From: Pseudeuparius sepicola
Lineage: Eukaryota > Arthropoda > Insecta > Coleoptera > Anthribidae
Length of the DNA: 64,000 nt
Direction of reading: 5' to 3'
NCBI GenBank assembly: GCA_963920635.1
Contig: OY987301.1
Location: 56,984,560-57,048,559, forward strand
Shown here: positions 33,832 through 46,349 of the stretch, one piece after another
Layout: each line of letters starts with the position of its first letter
How positions within the stretch are numbered: the first letter of the stretch is position 1
Translations under genes and position numbers: made by a program
Notes under the pieces: model-generated
The model's input: only the letters and a program-made list of their open reading frames with translations
Database searches by the model: none
Told to the model about the DNA's origin: nothing

Positions 33832-34204
33832 GTATACCAATGACGTCAGAACCTATAGACAGGTTTGTTTTGATAAACGCTTGACGCCCAGAACTAATCA
33901 CAACCTAAGCGCTCCATTAAATTATTCCGAAAATGTCGCGAGATTGTCAGAAATTGCCCCTTTTTGTAGAGCCGTAGCGAACTTATTTCGAGAAACAAGA
34001 AACAATATGCGATATCTAAGTGTGATTCTGGAGGAAATATAACCGGGAATCACCGAGTGTATAGTTGGTTGATGGTTGACTTTCTGTCTTTGTTTGTAGC
34101 ATGTTTTTAGAGTAGTATGGATATATTTAATCTTGGAGTCAAAATAAAGGGCATTTTAACAATGGGGCACCACGTCTATAGGTTTTGACGTCATTGGGGT
34201 ATAC
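33832..34204. mobile_element. CRE-ended element, copy 1 (internally deleted)
   Basis: Inverted ends GTATACCAATGACGTCAGAA and TTTTGACGTCATTGGGGTAT each carry the octamer TGACGTCA and then CCTATAGAC. Nearly the whole element is repeated in reverse orientation at 46350-46790, where about 75 additional central bases are present. Confidence 0.8.
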
Positions 34205-34374
34205 ATTATTTCAACTACCTACTTAATTAGCAAGGACATATCCAATCAAAGAGATTCGAAACCGATTGCTTATATTTATTTTAAAATAAAAATGGTACTG
34301 TGTGGTACAGGTTCTTATTTGTACTTTTTTTCTGTGAAAAATCTTAGAAACTTAAAAGCGAACATTGCACTGTG

Positions 34375-34431
34375 GCTAGCGGCACAGACCTATATAGCTT
34401 TAGCGAAGCTATATAGGTCTGTGCTAGCGGC
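34375..34431. repeat. 39-bp micro-palindrome between 9-bp direct repeats
   Basis: The direct repeats GCTAGCGGC (34375-34383 and 34423-34431) flank the perfect inverted arms ACAGACCTATATAGCTT (34384-34400) and AAGCTATATAGGTCTGT (34406-34422) with loop TAGCG. It looks like an insertion of 39 bp with a 9-bp target duplication, or a template-switch product. Confidence 0.9.
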
Positions 34432-34942
34432 AAGCTATTTGCACTACTAACAAAAATGGCAAATAACAAAACATGGCCCAATTTGGCACTTACATCTATA
34501 GGATTTCGCAAATTACGAGAAGTTTTGATTTTGACAAATATATAATAATGGCACGTATCGAAGCACGGGAAGTGGCGCATGGGTTCTGGCGGCACAAGTA
34601 TATTAGATACAGGCTCAGAAAAGTAAAAACCGTAGAACTGGCTTTGTATTCGCAAGTTTGTTCCCATAATAAAAAAAATAATGTTTACAGTTTGGGTGAC
34701 AGATCTGGTGCTAACGATTACAAGGCAGTGGCGTACCTCTTATTTTTTTTAAATAGTTATAAAAATAGGAAAAAGTATATTTGCCTTTATATCTCAATTT
34801 TTTTTATAAAAATTGAAGTATAACCCCAGGTACAACTAGAACTAGTAAACGTCAATTCTAAAATTCAAACTTATCAATGTTATTGACAGTTACTAGTTGG
34901 GGATTCTTCGGCGAACACAATATAAAAAAATAAAAAATAAAA

Positions 34943-35096
34943 GCCTGGTTCATGCAGCAACTTTATCTTTTACTTTTACCTTATCTTTAAGAAATATTAA
35001 ATGTCATTGGTCAGTTCAAATCAAGGGACAAATGCCATTGCTTATTTCTTAAAAATAAAGTAAAATTAAAAGATAAAGTTGTTGCATGAACCAGGC
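34943..35096. mobile_element. MITE with GCCTGGTTCATGCAGCAACT ends
   Basis: About 154 bp. The ends GCCTGGTTCATGCAGCAACT and AGTTGTTGCATGAACCAGGC are near-perfect inverted repeats, continuing into TTATCTTTTA. No clear target duplication. Confidence 0.8.
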
Positions 35097-35101
35097 ATTA
35101 A

Positions 35102-35433
35102 TCTTTTTAAAAACAAGCTTTTATTTAAGCCATGTACTAAAACGGATAAAATAAGTTTAGGTTTTCGTTAAGATAATTCAATGCCACACTTCAAAAAGCT
35201 AGTCGCGCGAGATGTTCATAAAAGTAGGTATCAATTAATTTTATGGGACAGTGATTAATTGATAAAAGCAAGTACATGCCAAAGAATATATTTTCTTTAC
35301 AGTTTGCGCGACAAGCTTTTTGATTTAAAAAAGCTTGTCGCAGTTTGGCATTGAATTATCTTAACGAAAACCTAAACTTATTTTATCTGTTTTAGTAAAT
35401 GGCTTACTTAAATAAAAGCTTGTTTTTAAAAAG
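35102..35433. mobile_element. Fold-back element directly following the previous MITE
   Basis: Arms of about 90 bp (TTTTTAAAAACAAGCTTTTA at the left, its mirror at 35414-35433; TAGGTTTTCGTTAAGATAAT and mirror) are separated by about 150 bp. A sub-palindrome GCGACAAGCTTTTT/AAAAAGCTTGTCGC is at 35307-35341. Confidence 0.8.
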
Positions 35434-35509
35434 GTTTTTTTATTATTTATTTTATTTTGTGCTTTTTTAGTACCTATTTGATTCCCATCTCAGAAGGGTG
35501 GTAAAGAAA

Positions 35510-35770
35510 TTTAATCCGTCATCTTGGGGCATCGGGCATCCGCCCTATTGGATTTAGTATGACGTCAGTCACCTTATCGTTTTCTACTCTTCAAATCCTT
35601 TCATTGGATACCCATGTCGAGGATGTTGTGAAGAATTAGGCAATCCGCCGTCTTGGGGAGGCCGCCATATTAGATTTATTATGACGTCATTTACCTTATT
35701 GTTTTCTACCCGTCGAGCCCTTTCATTTGATACCCATGTTGAGAATTATTTTCCCTCTGGTGGTAAAGGT
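35510..35770. repeat. Two tandem units of a 130-bp repeat containing CRE octamers
   Basis: Units at about 35512-35630 and 35640-35755 share GTCTTGGGG, TATGACGTCA, CACCTTAT or TACCTTAT, GTTTTCTAC, CCTTTCATT(G/T)GATACCCATG. Each carries one TGACGTCA. Confidence 0.7.
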
Positions 35771-38734
35771 ATCTTTTACCGTGCCCCGAACTAGGTACGC
35801 CTATGTACTTACGCATGATATGTAACCTCCTTTGGCGAGTTGCTTGATTTGCAAACAATACACTTTTTTTGCCCATAACATATAACTTAATTGTATAAAT
35901 ATGCATTTTAAACCGACGAATACTTAAGAAACACTTAAAAACACTTCTAAAAGACACAGCACCAGTTGTGTCAAACACAAGGAGAGGCACACTCTTGGCT
36001 GATTTGCGCGTTTGTCAGATTGTGCGATTGGTATTGGTAATTGTAGGTACCTAGTACAGTACCTATATTATTGTTTCCTTAGTTGTATCACAGATTAAAG
36101 TACTACACATAGTATAGAAATACTGCCTAATAAGTGTCTAGATAATTATAAATACTAGATAATCTATTAGTCAGGCAGACTTCATCTCATCAATACATAA
36201 ATAACATATACCTATTATCTACCATTGTTTACTTCAAAGCAAACGTATTTTCAACTGATTGGGTATGTCCCTACTCCCTACATACAATGGAAACCACTGT
36301 TGAAAAACTATTATTTGCAATTTGATCCTGATGAAGATTATTTTAATTATTACCAGGGAAATAAGTTTTTCATTATGAATTATTGGCAACGCTGTCAAAC
36401 TTTAACTAGTAAATAAATAATAGAGTATAAAAAGTGCTATCCCTTACAAACATTTCAATCTATAGATGCCATTTCTATGTTTTTTATTTTTCTGAGGATA
36501 CAGGTAACTGGTTGCATACTAGTTGCAGGATTCTGACTTACGGAACACCTTTTTTATTTTGGTGGCAACTAGTCTAATAGTCTAATAACCATATTTATGC
36601 AATCAAAATGGTCTGAAGATTTTTTCAGACAGTTTGATAATGTAGACAGTTACCAAAATACGAAAATTAATTTAATACATGAGAGAGTTACCAGTTACCA
36701 ATAATTAGAGAAACCGAACAAGAAAAAGCGCTCTTAATTTGAAACTTTCGAGAAAAGTCAATTAAAGAGAAGTGTTTATCGGCCTCGATACTATCATTAT
36801 TTAATTGTAGGCCAATAGAACTAGAGTAAATATGGGTTAAAATATTTGATGCAAAGGTGGCTATAGACAATATTTAAAAAGTTGGGAATTTATTTCCAGA
36901 AATGGAAAAAAACTCAACTAGTCGAAAAGGCTCGTTTATTCAAAATTATATTGTATTATATTGTACTATATTCCAACCAGAGACCAGAAATTCATCAAAC
37001 TAGCCTGAAAGGTTCTTTTAGCTTTTAATATATAGTTTTAGTTATCTTTTTTGGTTGTCTGTAAGAGGCTACTTTGTGCTTTTATTTTTTTGTTAATTCC
37101 AGTATGCTCTATATTATTATGGATGTGGTAAATCGAATTAGACTTCTTGGATAGTTTCTGTGAGCATTGCTTTTGTCTTTACTTGGATATACCTAGTAAT
37201 TAGATTAGAGATTAGGAATTTACGATATATGCATAATAATAAAAAAAAGTTTTTTGTTAAATCGACAGCCGCGATAAAAATCGTTATTTTTTAATTTGTT
37301 GGATCTGAAAGCATATAGTAACCTGCTACAATCCATCCAAGATGCGTTTTTTGAATTAGGGGGAGATTTGGACCTAATTCTATTCGTTATTTTTGAATGA
37401 AGTTTTTTATATTTAAGCATCCGTATTCAGTTCATGAATAAATAGGTTAATTTGGCAGTTAATGTAGTATTTCATAAATAAAAACTATAATTATCTAAAT
37501 TTGTTTTATAACGTTTTAACAAATGGGCGTTTGTTAAATGTGAATTTTATTTCGGATTAGCGTCGTTCCAAATGTAAGTAAATACATAAATACCTTTGTT
37601 TTAATAAATTCAAAACTCTCTGTGTAATTTTTATTTCTCTTATTTTAAGGCTTTCATGGATGTTGTACTATGTGATAATGAAATTATGGGGTGTTGATGT
37701 TGAGTACCTATAACGTATAATATACTATTTCTTAGCTGGTTTTCCTGTGGCTCTTTTGCGGCAACTTCTCTAATTCAGTACAGCAGTAAAATAATTATTA
37801 ATTTATATAAATTCCCTTTTTATTAATAAAACAAAAATCATAGGTAAAAAATATACGCGAACGACGATAGTATATATTGCATTTTATGAAGATAATATTA
37901 ATAAACGATTCTCTTTTGGTGAATATTTTCAAACTATCCCGAAGCAGCTATATCGACATGAAGGCGATATGTCTTCCCTTGTAACTATTAGAAATGTCAA
38001 AAATGCACATCGCAAGCAAATCTTTTTACGACTTTGGTGTAAAATGTAAAATTTTGATCTTGTAATCATATATAAATGCCGCGGAACAAATTACCTCCCT
38101 TGTATGACGTAAAGACGTACCTAATGTGCTCATTTCCTTTTTTAGTAACAAAAGGATTGTTTTTAGTTTAAAATATTTAGAAGAAATGCAAACACCAAAG
38201 CCATATGACACTACCAAATTTAACTGGTTCGCCGTATATGCGATTTGAACTGGCCAGTCGAATGAAGAAAATATACAAAACTTGTGAAACTGAACTTCAA
38301 GGTTCAATAACAATTTCTATGTGGAGGGTAAATTGGAGAAATCGATTAAGTTAGGACAAGAAGGTCGCGGCTGTGTTGTCGTTTTGCAAGAATTAGCTAC
38401 TTTTGTTGCCTAACATCAGATCTTGTGATTGCATGTGGCCAAAATGCGCAGTACTTTAAAAAATCGATAAATTAAGGTTTACTATTGCTTACCAGTTTCT
38501 TTTCAGAAATATGCTTCACAACTGACATATTACTGACAGTTGTGATGAAAGTTTAGATATTATAGATATAAAACATATAGACTGTTAATCGCTCTCTCCT
38601 ATGCAGTGACATAGGATTCCAATGTTGTCAAGAACCAGCTAAAAACTATACTCGGTTTTTTGGAACGGTGAATATTTTCGTTAATATCACTAGTAGAGTG
38701 TCTTGTCGTTTGAAAATTTTCTACGGCATACTAC
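35771..38734. other. AT-rich sequence without identifiable gene
   Basis: Apparently mostly single-copy. Frames here (for example 36225-36416 plus, 38026-38313 minus) show no recognisable domain. Confidence 0.45.
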
Positions 38735-38935
38735 ACTTACTGTCTTGAGCTTTTGTTTCTTCTGAACTTCGTTATTCCTGCAGCGAATTTTCGAACCAAT
38801 CGCTGTTTTACGTTTTATACTCCAAGAACCAATGTCGGATTGCGATCACTTATTAATCAGATTTGTCAAAGTTTCAATGAGATCATCTCAGATTGTGACG
38901 TGCATTTAGATTCCTCTATTATATACATGCAACTG
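38735..38935 (+). pseudogene. C-terminal fragment of a Jockey-like non-LTR retrotransposon ORF2
   Basis: The plus frame reads FYTPRTNVGLRSLINQICQS and FNEIISDCDVHLD. A motif of the form F-x-P-x-x-RTN-x-G-x-x-S-x-[IL]-N-x-[LI] followed by a final acidic FNE...D stretch is typical of the extreme C-terminus of Jockey/RTE-like reverse transcriptase proteins (recalled). No reverse transcriptase core is adjacent. It is a short, degenerate remnant. Confidence 0.5.
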
Positions 38936-39252
38936 AGAGGCTTGTTATTTGATAGATATTTAATTGCTGCCTACTTGTATTACTTTTCTTAATTTTTTGT
39001 CATGTAAATGGAAACTCCAAGTGGGCAATAACGTTCTATTATTATTATTATCGATAATACCTTTTATTAATTTTACGAATTATAATCCCACAACCATGAC
39101 TGTCCAGCAGGAGTGGTATTTTCTTAGTGTTGGGATTATAGATTATACCTAATGAGTTAAAAGAGGAACGAAATGTAATCTATTATTATGGGCATACCAC
39201 AAGTTGAATTTAGAAATTTATTTAACGTAATTTAACAACCAAACTTCTTATA

Positions 39253-39867
39253 CAATGTGTCCACTGCAAAGCGGTATTATAGGTGTATATGACAATTTTT
39301 TTGCATTACAAACACAATTTTTTGTATTATGCTCTTGCTTCACCCAAAAACTATTTTAAGTATCTTTGACTTTAAAAAATTTATAGAGGGCGCTGGTAGC
39401 AGCTTAAAAATAAAAATCGCATCTGGTAAAGTGCCTTTTCTGTGCGAAATATTGAAAAATTTTATTAGAAAAACTTGCTCAGAATTAAAAAATATGACGT
39501 TGTATCAAATCACAGAACTAAATGTTTTTTATTTATATATTTTTTAAAAATATATAATAATAAATATAAAAATAATTTAAAAATATATATAAATAAAAAA
39601 ATATTTAGTTATGTAATTTGATACGTCATATTTTTTAATTCTGAGCAAGTTTTTCTAATAAAATTTTTCAATATTTCGCACAGAAAAGGCACTTTACCTG
39701 ATGCGATTTTTATTTTTAAGCTGCTACCAGCGCCCTCTATAAATTTTTGAAAGTACAAGATACTAAAAATAGTGTTTGGGTGAAGCAAGAGCAGAATACA
39801 AAAAATTGGGTTTGTAATGCAAAAAAATTGTCATACACCTATAATACCGCTTTGGGTGGACACATTG
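39253..39867. mobile_element. Fold-back element, about 300-bp arms, CAATGTGTCCACTG ends
   Basis: 615 bp flanked by TA. Both arms are nearly identical inverted copies (TAGAGGGCGCTGGTAGCAGC at 39385 and its mirror at about 39720) meeting at a short AT-rich centre near 39560. Arm identity appears above 90 percent by eye. Confidence 0.85.
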
Positions 39868-39879
39868 TATATGTATATT

Positions 39880-40132
39880 ATACAGGGTGAGTCACATCTA
39901 AAGGCAGAGCCGAAAACACAAGGTAGAATTCGCTAAAATAAACACATATTCTTAATAAACATTAGTTCAAAAACGCTTGATTCTGCATATATACAGGGTG
40001 TTGAAAACTTTCCAGAAAAGAACATATTTTTTTAATTTTTTCGGGTCCGTTTAGGAATTACAACCAAGTCAAATCAAATTTTACTTTTGTTTTCTTATAT
40101 AAAATGAAACCATTTCCGGTGGCGTTTTTTTT
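39880..40132. repeat. Two isolated CAGGGTG element ends
   Basis: TA|CAGGGTGAGTCACATC at about 39882-39900 and TA|CAGGGTGTTGAAAAC at about 39994-40010. No partner ends were located nearby, so they are fragments. Confidence 0.55.
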
Positions 40133-40235
40133 AAATATTAGAACATTAACTGATCATTTTTCACATCTTAAAGAGCACATTAAGTCGTTTAACTATGACA
40201 TAGTTGGCATTTCAGAGACAAGACATACGCAGAAA
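40133..40235 (+). pseudogene. Endonuclease-domain fragment of a non-LTR retrotransposon
   Basis: The plus strand reads NIRTLTDHFSHLKEHIKSFN then YDIVGISET. The pattern N-x-R-S/T-L ... H/L-x-x-x-x-x-x-D-I-[IV]-G-[IL]-[ST]-E-T is the N-terminal signature of the apurinic-like endonuclease of LINEs. Only about 30 residues remain. It is unrelated in position to the reverse transcriptase piece at 41340 except that both lie on the plus strand about 1.1 kb apart. Confidence 0.55.
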
Positions 40236-40519
40236 TAGATCGAGTAAAATTGATGACTGATGACCATCTTCACACTTTTGTATTTTGTTTGAACTAAGGC
40301 AACTAATAGAATTAAGGAATGAATCAAAATTCGAAATTTTAAGCGTATAGATAGAGGAGATCTATTAAATGAATTAGTTGAAATGAGGCCATTTGAAAAT
40401 ATTTAAGTATATGAATGCTATTTCTTATAAAGGGATTTTTTTTAACCACGGCATTAATCAATATTTTTGATGTGTTGGCACCTGAACAAAAAATCTCTAT
40501 TGGTTCGAGACCGCAATCC

Positions 40520-40730
40520 AAATATGCAGTAATATACAGAGCGTTCCATTTAAAAAAGGACAACTTTGTATCGTAACACCCTGTATACGAATAGCGATCC
40601 GTGTGAAAATATTTTAAAATTGTTGTCTTAAGTGCTCTACACTTGGCTGAGGGCCTAAACTTTAAAAAAGTTCAACGATACCCAACAATTTTCCGTCCAC
40701 ACACTAATGGACCACCTTGTATTTTAGAAT
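40520..40730. repeat. Fragments of fold-back element ends
   Basis: ATACAGAGCGTTCC (40531) and CACCCTGTATA (about 40579), plus GGACCACCTTGTATT (about 40710, related to the inner ends of 57042-57621). Confidence 0.45.
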
Positions 40731-41339
40731 AAATTGGTGGGTATCCAAATTTTACAAATTAAATCTAAAACAAGAAGGTTTTCACCAAAAATGTACATTA
40801 CCTTCTATTCAAGAATATCAAACTAAACACAATTTACAGATACACCTACCCACCTATGTTTATTATGTTATAAAAATGTATGAAAATTATTATTATAAAA
40901 ATTGGAATTAGCAGCAGAAATTTGGTAAGTTAGGTTCCTTAAACGACGTAGACATTCCCTACGAAAGGATGTTATACAATTCAACTCACTAAGGGGGTGA
41001 AATGGGGCTTCAAAGTTCAAAGCTTGAATAGATACCTATACCTATAATATACGACCACAGAAAATATACTACGAATATATTTTCTGTGATATGACGTCTT
41101 TCCACACGAACGAAGTTGCGGAAGAATCAGCTAGTTAAAAAATAGTTACTTATAGTTACTATGTATAAGGTATAGGTTTACCTAAATAGTAATAGCTGCG
41201 ATAATATTATAATAAAAATTTACAAATCAGGTAATAATATAAAAATTTTACCTAGATATTTCCAAAGTAAAGGTTAATTTTATATTCTTATAATTCACCT
41301 ACTTTCATACGACAATATTAACACACGTGTTTTTAAAAA

Positions 41340-41600
41340 ATGCAAGAAGGCAGACGTGATATCCTTACATAAACATACTAAACTAAATATTTTTGGCAGT
41401 CACACGTGGTCACTGGTCTTGGTCTCTATTATAATGGAAAACAAAATGTCAGATTTTCAGGTGGGTTTCCGACCCGCCTCAATAATTTTGTATATTCACA
41501 TTGTTCTCGGAAGTTTCGAGTATTTTTTACGAAATTATTTGAAAAAATAATTTATCAGCAGGTAAGAATATTTTTAGAAATTTCATTGCCCTGTTTGGTA
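41340..41600 (+). pseudogene. Reverse transcriptase fragment of a Jockey-like retrotransposon
   Basis: Overlapping plus frames contain KKADVISLHK, then RPAS, then VFFTKLFEKIIYQQVRIFLE. They follow the usual order of the fingers region of LINE reverse transcriptases (K-x-x-x-V-I-P-L-x-K ... RP-[IV]-S ... [FL]-x-K-[IVL]-[FL]-E-[KR]-[IVL]-[IVL]). An internal stretch and at least one frame change interrupt it. Confidence 0.55.
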
Positions 41601-42137
41601 GATGATGGAAATTAATTATGAAATTGCTAGTGTATAACCTACAAAAATATCGGCAGGTAAAACTGTCTCAAATCAACTCCTTAGGCACCAAATTTAAGTT
41701 TTCTTTGAAGTAAACAAATCGGATAAGATGACATACCAACTTATCAGATGAGCTTACATGGCATATCGCCTTACCCTGGAGTAAAATAAATAAATATATT
41801 TCCGAAATTTATCCGAATAACCGTTTTCCTATTCCGCCTATTCGGAATAATGTCTTTAACATACACCTATAGGTAAGAGAAGACAGGAAGGCAAACGTGG
41901 TGTGAGGAAAGCTTGTAATTGGCTATAAGTGCCCTTCAAAATGAAAACATTCGATGGCTTAGAGCGACTCAATGTCATTTTTTCTGATTTTGTAAAAACT
42001 GCAAAAAATTGTTATTTTGGTTACAAGTATACCTAAAATGAAGTTTTTCCGGCCGCATCATTGCTGTTTCCGGACAAGGGGTTAGCCGAGTCCGGAATAG
42101 CAGATGAAAAACATTTTAGGTACGTGTGACAAACACT

Positions 42138-42596
42138 ATTTGTTGTCATACGCTCCCAAAATTTTGTTATACGGTTTTTACAATTCTTCAGAATGCTTAA
42201 ATTTGCAAATTTTCCATAATTTTTGAAATCATAGCAACAAGTTTGTTTATTTGATAATTTTGTGGTATCATTCGAAATTTGTCAGAAAGTGACATAAATT
42301 TTAAAATGTTTCAAAATACCGAATATATTCAATAAGGCCAAAGAAATCCTGTTGGATTAAATCCAACAGGATTTCTAAATTTTACTTCCTGTGAAGTCTC
42401 GTGCCAAAGAAATCGTGTTGGATTTACTTCCTGTGAAGTCTCTTGCCATTTACCATAAAGAATATTCTAAGAAATTTTGGAATAGTCCGCAAAGGTTACC
42501 ATGATGACTTTTAGGGAAGAGGCCGAAAAAGAAGCATTTTACAGACTTAAATAAGTCCGTAAATTAGCTATTTTTGGGAGCGTATGACAAACAAGT
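42138..42596. mobile_element. Inverted-repeat element with TTGT(T/-)TGTCATACGCTCCCAA ends
   Basis: TTGTTGTCATACGCTCCCAA at 42143 and TTTGGGAGCGTATGACAAAC near 42573-42592 are inverted. Inside is a perfect palindrome AGAAATCCTGTTGGATT/AATCCAACAGGATTTCT (42342-42376) and a direct repeat of TTACTTCCTGTGAAGTCTC. Confidence 0.65.
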
Positions 42597-43259
42597 AATT
42601 TTCAATTATTTATGATCTCGAAAGGATTTTTTTTTATAAATTTTGAGTTCTCAGGTAATTGGGTTTTTCCCACAATCGGCCAACTCTTTTGTCTCGGGAT
42701 CAACGTTTCTATATATTAAAAATAATATCCACGTATTCCTATATTTTATGGTTTTAACTGAAAACGTCCGATGTTTGGAATCCGGATTGTTTCACGGTCA
42801 TGCATATAAAACCATTTATTCGTCATCTGCCTGTTTTATATTCACTAGGTAAATGTGTGTGTATAAGCAGATAAACCCTTGGGTCATTCCAGAGATCTCT
42901 CATTGATAACTAAAAATCTATAAATAACCCGCACACAGCACCAGAGGTGTGACCGACATAATATGAAAACAAACACTATAAAATAGTCAAGATCTTTAAA
43001 AGTAAAAATTTCAGAAATACTGGCTATTTTTCTACACAATAAAATCGTCTCATATTATTTTTGTTCGTATGTGTCACATATTGATATTATTTCTCGGACG
43101 GAACGTACCATCGAAAAGAAGGACATTTGCATGGTGTGTTGTGATTGGTCCGTGATTGTCAGAAAAAGTACTTTTTTGTCGTGTATCAATAGGTTTGTTT
43201 CAGCAGAACCTCAAACCGTTTTAAACTATAAGTACGTTTGAACAAAAAAAAATATTGTA

Positions 43260-43999
43260 CAGTGTGATACAGTTTTTAGTCGTGAAACTTTGTCAATGGA
43301 TTAAGTATACCTACGTCGAAACGTGAAAAAAAGTTTATATATACATAATATGCTATAAAATTTATCGTTTTCGAGATACAGGATATTTAAATTTCAAGAA
43401 AAAAATCGTTTATTTTTTATAAATTCTCGGCATATTTTTAAGTAGCGGCACAAATACTTGAAGCTCTTTAAAATGACTGTACTGGGTCTTTCGATAATTG
43501 TTTGATAATTGTAAAAATCACAGTAGAATCCTATATTAGGTAAAATATAAGAATTTAAAACTATTATAGATTACGCAGACTAAAAATTAAATTTTCAGCC
43601 AAGCTATAACAGATTGTGAAAAATACCAAGAGAAACTTTTTGTAGAAAATTCAATGGTCTTTCTAATGGCTGCTTAAAATTTTCATTTTTCAGGACCGTA
43701 CTATTTTTTCCTAATTTAAATGCAAATGAACCCCCATAAATCCGCTACTGGTGGCCTGAGCGGGTTGAAATTCTCATAAAATTCGAAAACCATAATGGAA
43801 GTGTTGTGTCAAAATGTGGTTTAAATCTATCCAACAAATCGGAAGTTATAAAAATAAACGATTTTTTTCTTGAAATTCAAACATCCTGTATCTCGAAAAC
43901 GATACGTTTTTCAGTATATATGGTTATATAAACTTTATTCATATTTCGACGTGCTTAATTCATTAACGAAGTTTCCAGAATAAAAACTGCATCACCCTG
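43260..43999. mobile_element. Fold-back element CAGTGTGATACAGTTTTTAG
   Basis: The left end CAGTGTGATACAGTTTTTA is mirrored by AAAACTGCATCACCCTG at 43983-43999. Longer arms run through CGTTTTCGAGATACAGGATA and TATCTCGAAAACGATACG-type mirrors. 740 bp, non-coding. Confidence 0.75.
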
Positions 44000-44084
44000 A
44001 ATACACGGACGATAAGTATACCTTTTTTGTACTCCTGGGGTATTTCGCAGTCGTTTTAATCCCCTTAATTGAACCTCCTGAAGA

Positions 44085-45045
44085 ACATACCTAATAAGTT
44101 TCCCCCTCGTGCGAAGTCTAAGTCTGCGCTAACCGCCATATTGAAAAAATGACGCCGAAATTAAATTTTTCACGAATATCTCCTAAAAATATCAACTTCT
44201 TGAGAAAATGCTGGTATTCAATATTAATCGCATTAAATTCTCTCATATCAGATTCTCTAGGAGAAAGATCTTAGCACTTTTTATATAAGATTAACCGTTT
44301 TGGAGATAAAGCCATACCTACTATACTTTTTCGCAAGTATGGTAAAGGGTGTTTTTTACTTGCAAAATCTACTAATTTGGATGCAACAAGCGCTTTACAT
44401 TTTTAGTATAGTTTACTTTTCTACATACAGTGTGTCTACTTTTAGGTGTGTACAAATGAAAAAAATATAGATATTTTGTGAAATATTTTCAAAAACCTTT
44501 TCTTTAATAACGCTTCTTTTGACGTTATTACTTATAAAAATGTAAATCCAGAGACGCTTACGATTTTTTTATTTAAAATCTGACAACATAGCGTCATTCG
44601 GGCATCCCAAAACCAAATTTGAACAAAAAGTTTACAGGCGAGAGTTCTATTCTAGAGAGTGCCAAAGTTGAGCAAAATAGAAATTTTAAAGGAATCTGGC
44701 AAGTCAAGTGTGCCATGGAATTCCCTCAAAACAGTTGAGTGGTCACGTCGAGTGCTTATCGCATCAGAACTAGTGGATTTTGCAAGTAGAAAACACTTTT
44801 CTCATACTTGCGCAAAGTATCGAAATTCGCTCAGCATTATTTCCGAAACGGTTAGTATTAGGCAAAAGGTGTTAAGAACCTTTCTTGAGGGAATTTACTG
44901 GGATTAATATTCATAACTAGTATTTTTGGCAAAAAGTCGATATTTTAGGAGATATTCCCAAAAAAAAACTCAATTTCGGCGAAATTTTGTCAATATGGCG
45001 GCGAGTGCTTACATCGGACGAGGGAGAAAACTTAGTACGTTGATC
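44085..45045. mobile_element. Nested fold-back element with ACCGCCATATTG/CAATATGGCGGCG arms
   Basis: The left arm (about 44095-44240) mirrors the right arm (about 44905-45040). A second inverted pair inside (TACTTGCAAAATCTACTA at about 44358 and TAGTGGATTTTGCAAGTAG at 44772) encloses a segment (44440-44750) of the 29283-30503 family. The plus frames here are by-products of the repeat. Confidence 0.65.
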
Positions 45046-45688
45046 GAGAGGTTTAAGCAAAGTTCCAGATTTCCAGGAATTATTTCCTTATTAAAATATC
45101 TGGCGTTTGCGGCTTATAAGCAAACATCTAAAGAACATGTACGATGTAGGCACTTCTACACTTGTTCTCTACAATATTTTGTTGTGTGGATTTAATGACG
45201 CCAAAACAAATAGTTGAAGATAGGTATACCTAGATATTTAAAATAAAAGCTATGTTATGTATGTACGTAGTACAGCACATGAAGTTGACCTATAGTGTCA
45301 CGGGAAAATTTCCAAATATTTAACACTTCTACTTTTAAAAATATAAATGGCAGATAATTTTAAAAACAGTTATATCAATAATAGGCTATTCGACTTTTTT
45401 AAGTAACAATGAGTTCTAAAGTTGTATTTTAAAGTAGTATTTTTAATTTAAACAAATAATATTTAAAAGTAGCCTTTTACTATTTGTAGTTAATTTGGTT
45501 TTTAAGTGCACTTAGTCTTGTCTGTGTGGTGTTTTAGGTCAGTCGAAGTTCAAGAGTAATAATATAAATATTAGATTAATAATTATGCCTGTCTTGTCTT
45601 TTCCTAATGACATTCTTAGTATTTCGGAAATAACCTATCAGCGCAAGTACTTTGAAATATTTAGAAATATTAATATATTTCCTCTGTA
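45046..45688. other. No supported gene
   Basis: AT-rich. No domain or element ends recognised. Confidence 0.4.
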
Positions 45689-46129
45689 CAGGGTGACCGT
45701 ATTTCGAGTCTATGCATGGGGATCTTGGTTATCTTAAGAGATGCGAGGTCGGTTAAATTGGGGAAAGTTGCGGAATTTGATGCAGAGTAACATGGTAAAA
45801 AAATTTTTGGCTGGCCCTTCTCGTTTGAAAATAATGCGAAAAAACTGAAAATTGTCGTTTTAGTTTTTATTTTTTTAAACGAAAATGAAGGGGGCCGGAC
45901 AGGACATTTCTAGGTTAAATATTATTAAGGCACTTTTTTTACAAGGATACTATGTCCTCGCATTTTTTTTCTCGCCTTCCTGGACAAAGATATGACGATC
46001 AACTTTTATTTTTCTTAAAGGCGCCATATTAGATTTTTGCATTTTTGAAAAGAGGATTTTCTTCTGGTTAAAATGATATGTCACACATTATGCTTTACTT
46101 TGTTTTTCTTTGCGTAACATCAAATTAAT

Positions 46130-46275
46130 CGTTTTTGCATAGAGTACCTTGGAAACGTAAGCACCATAATGTTTGACGTTTTTGCATAGAGTGCCTTGGA
46201 ATCATAAGCCCTATAATATTTGATATTTCTGCATAGAATGCCTTGGAAAGATAAGCCCCATAACGTTTGATAGTT
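46130..46275. repeat. Tandem units GCATAGA(G/A)T(A/G)CCTTGGAA...TTTGA
   Basis: Three consecutive units of about 55-60 bp (TTTGCATAGAGTACCTTGG, TTTGCATAGAGTGCCTTGG, TCTGCATAGAATGCCTTGG) lie in the left arm. The mirrored right arm (about 47590-47705) has two, so unit number differs between arms. Confidence 0.75.
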
Positions 46276-46349
46276 TAGTACAATTTTAAGTGCTTAAACA
46301 AGAGAGGGGAGAGAGGAGGCATAATCCAGCCAAATCGAGTGTGCCCAGC

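Noticed and set aside
36225..36416. 63-codon frame starting MFTSKQTYFQLIGYV
   Set aside because: No recognisable family, no splice context, and chance frames of this size are common in the window.
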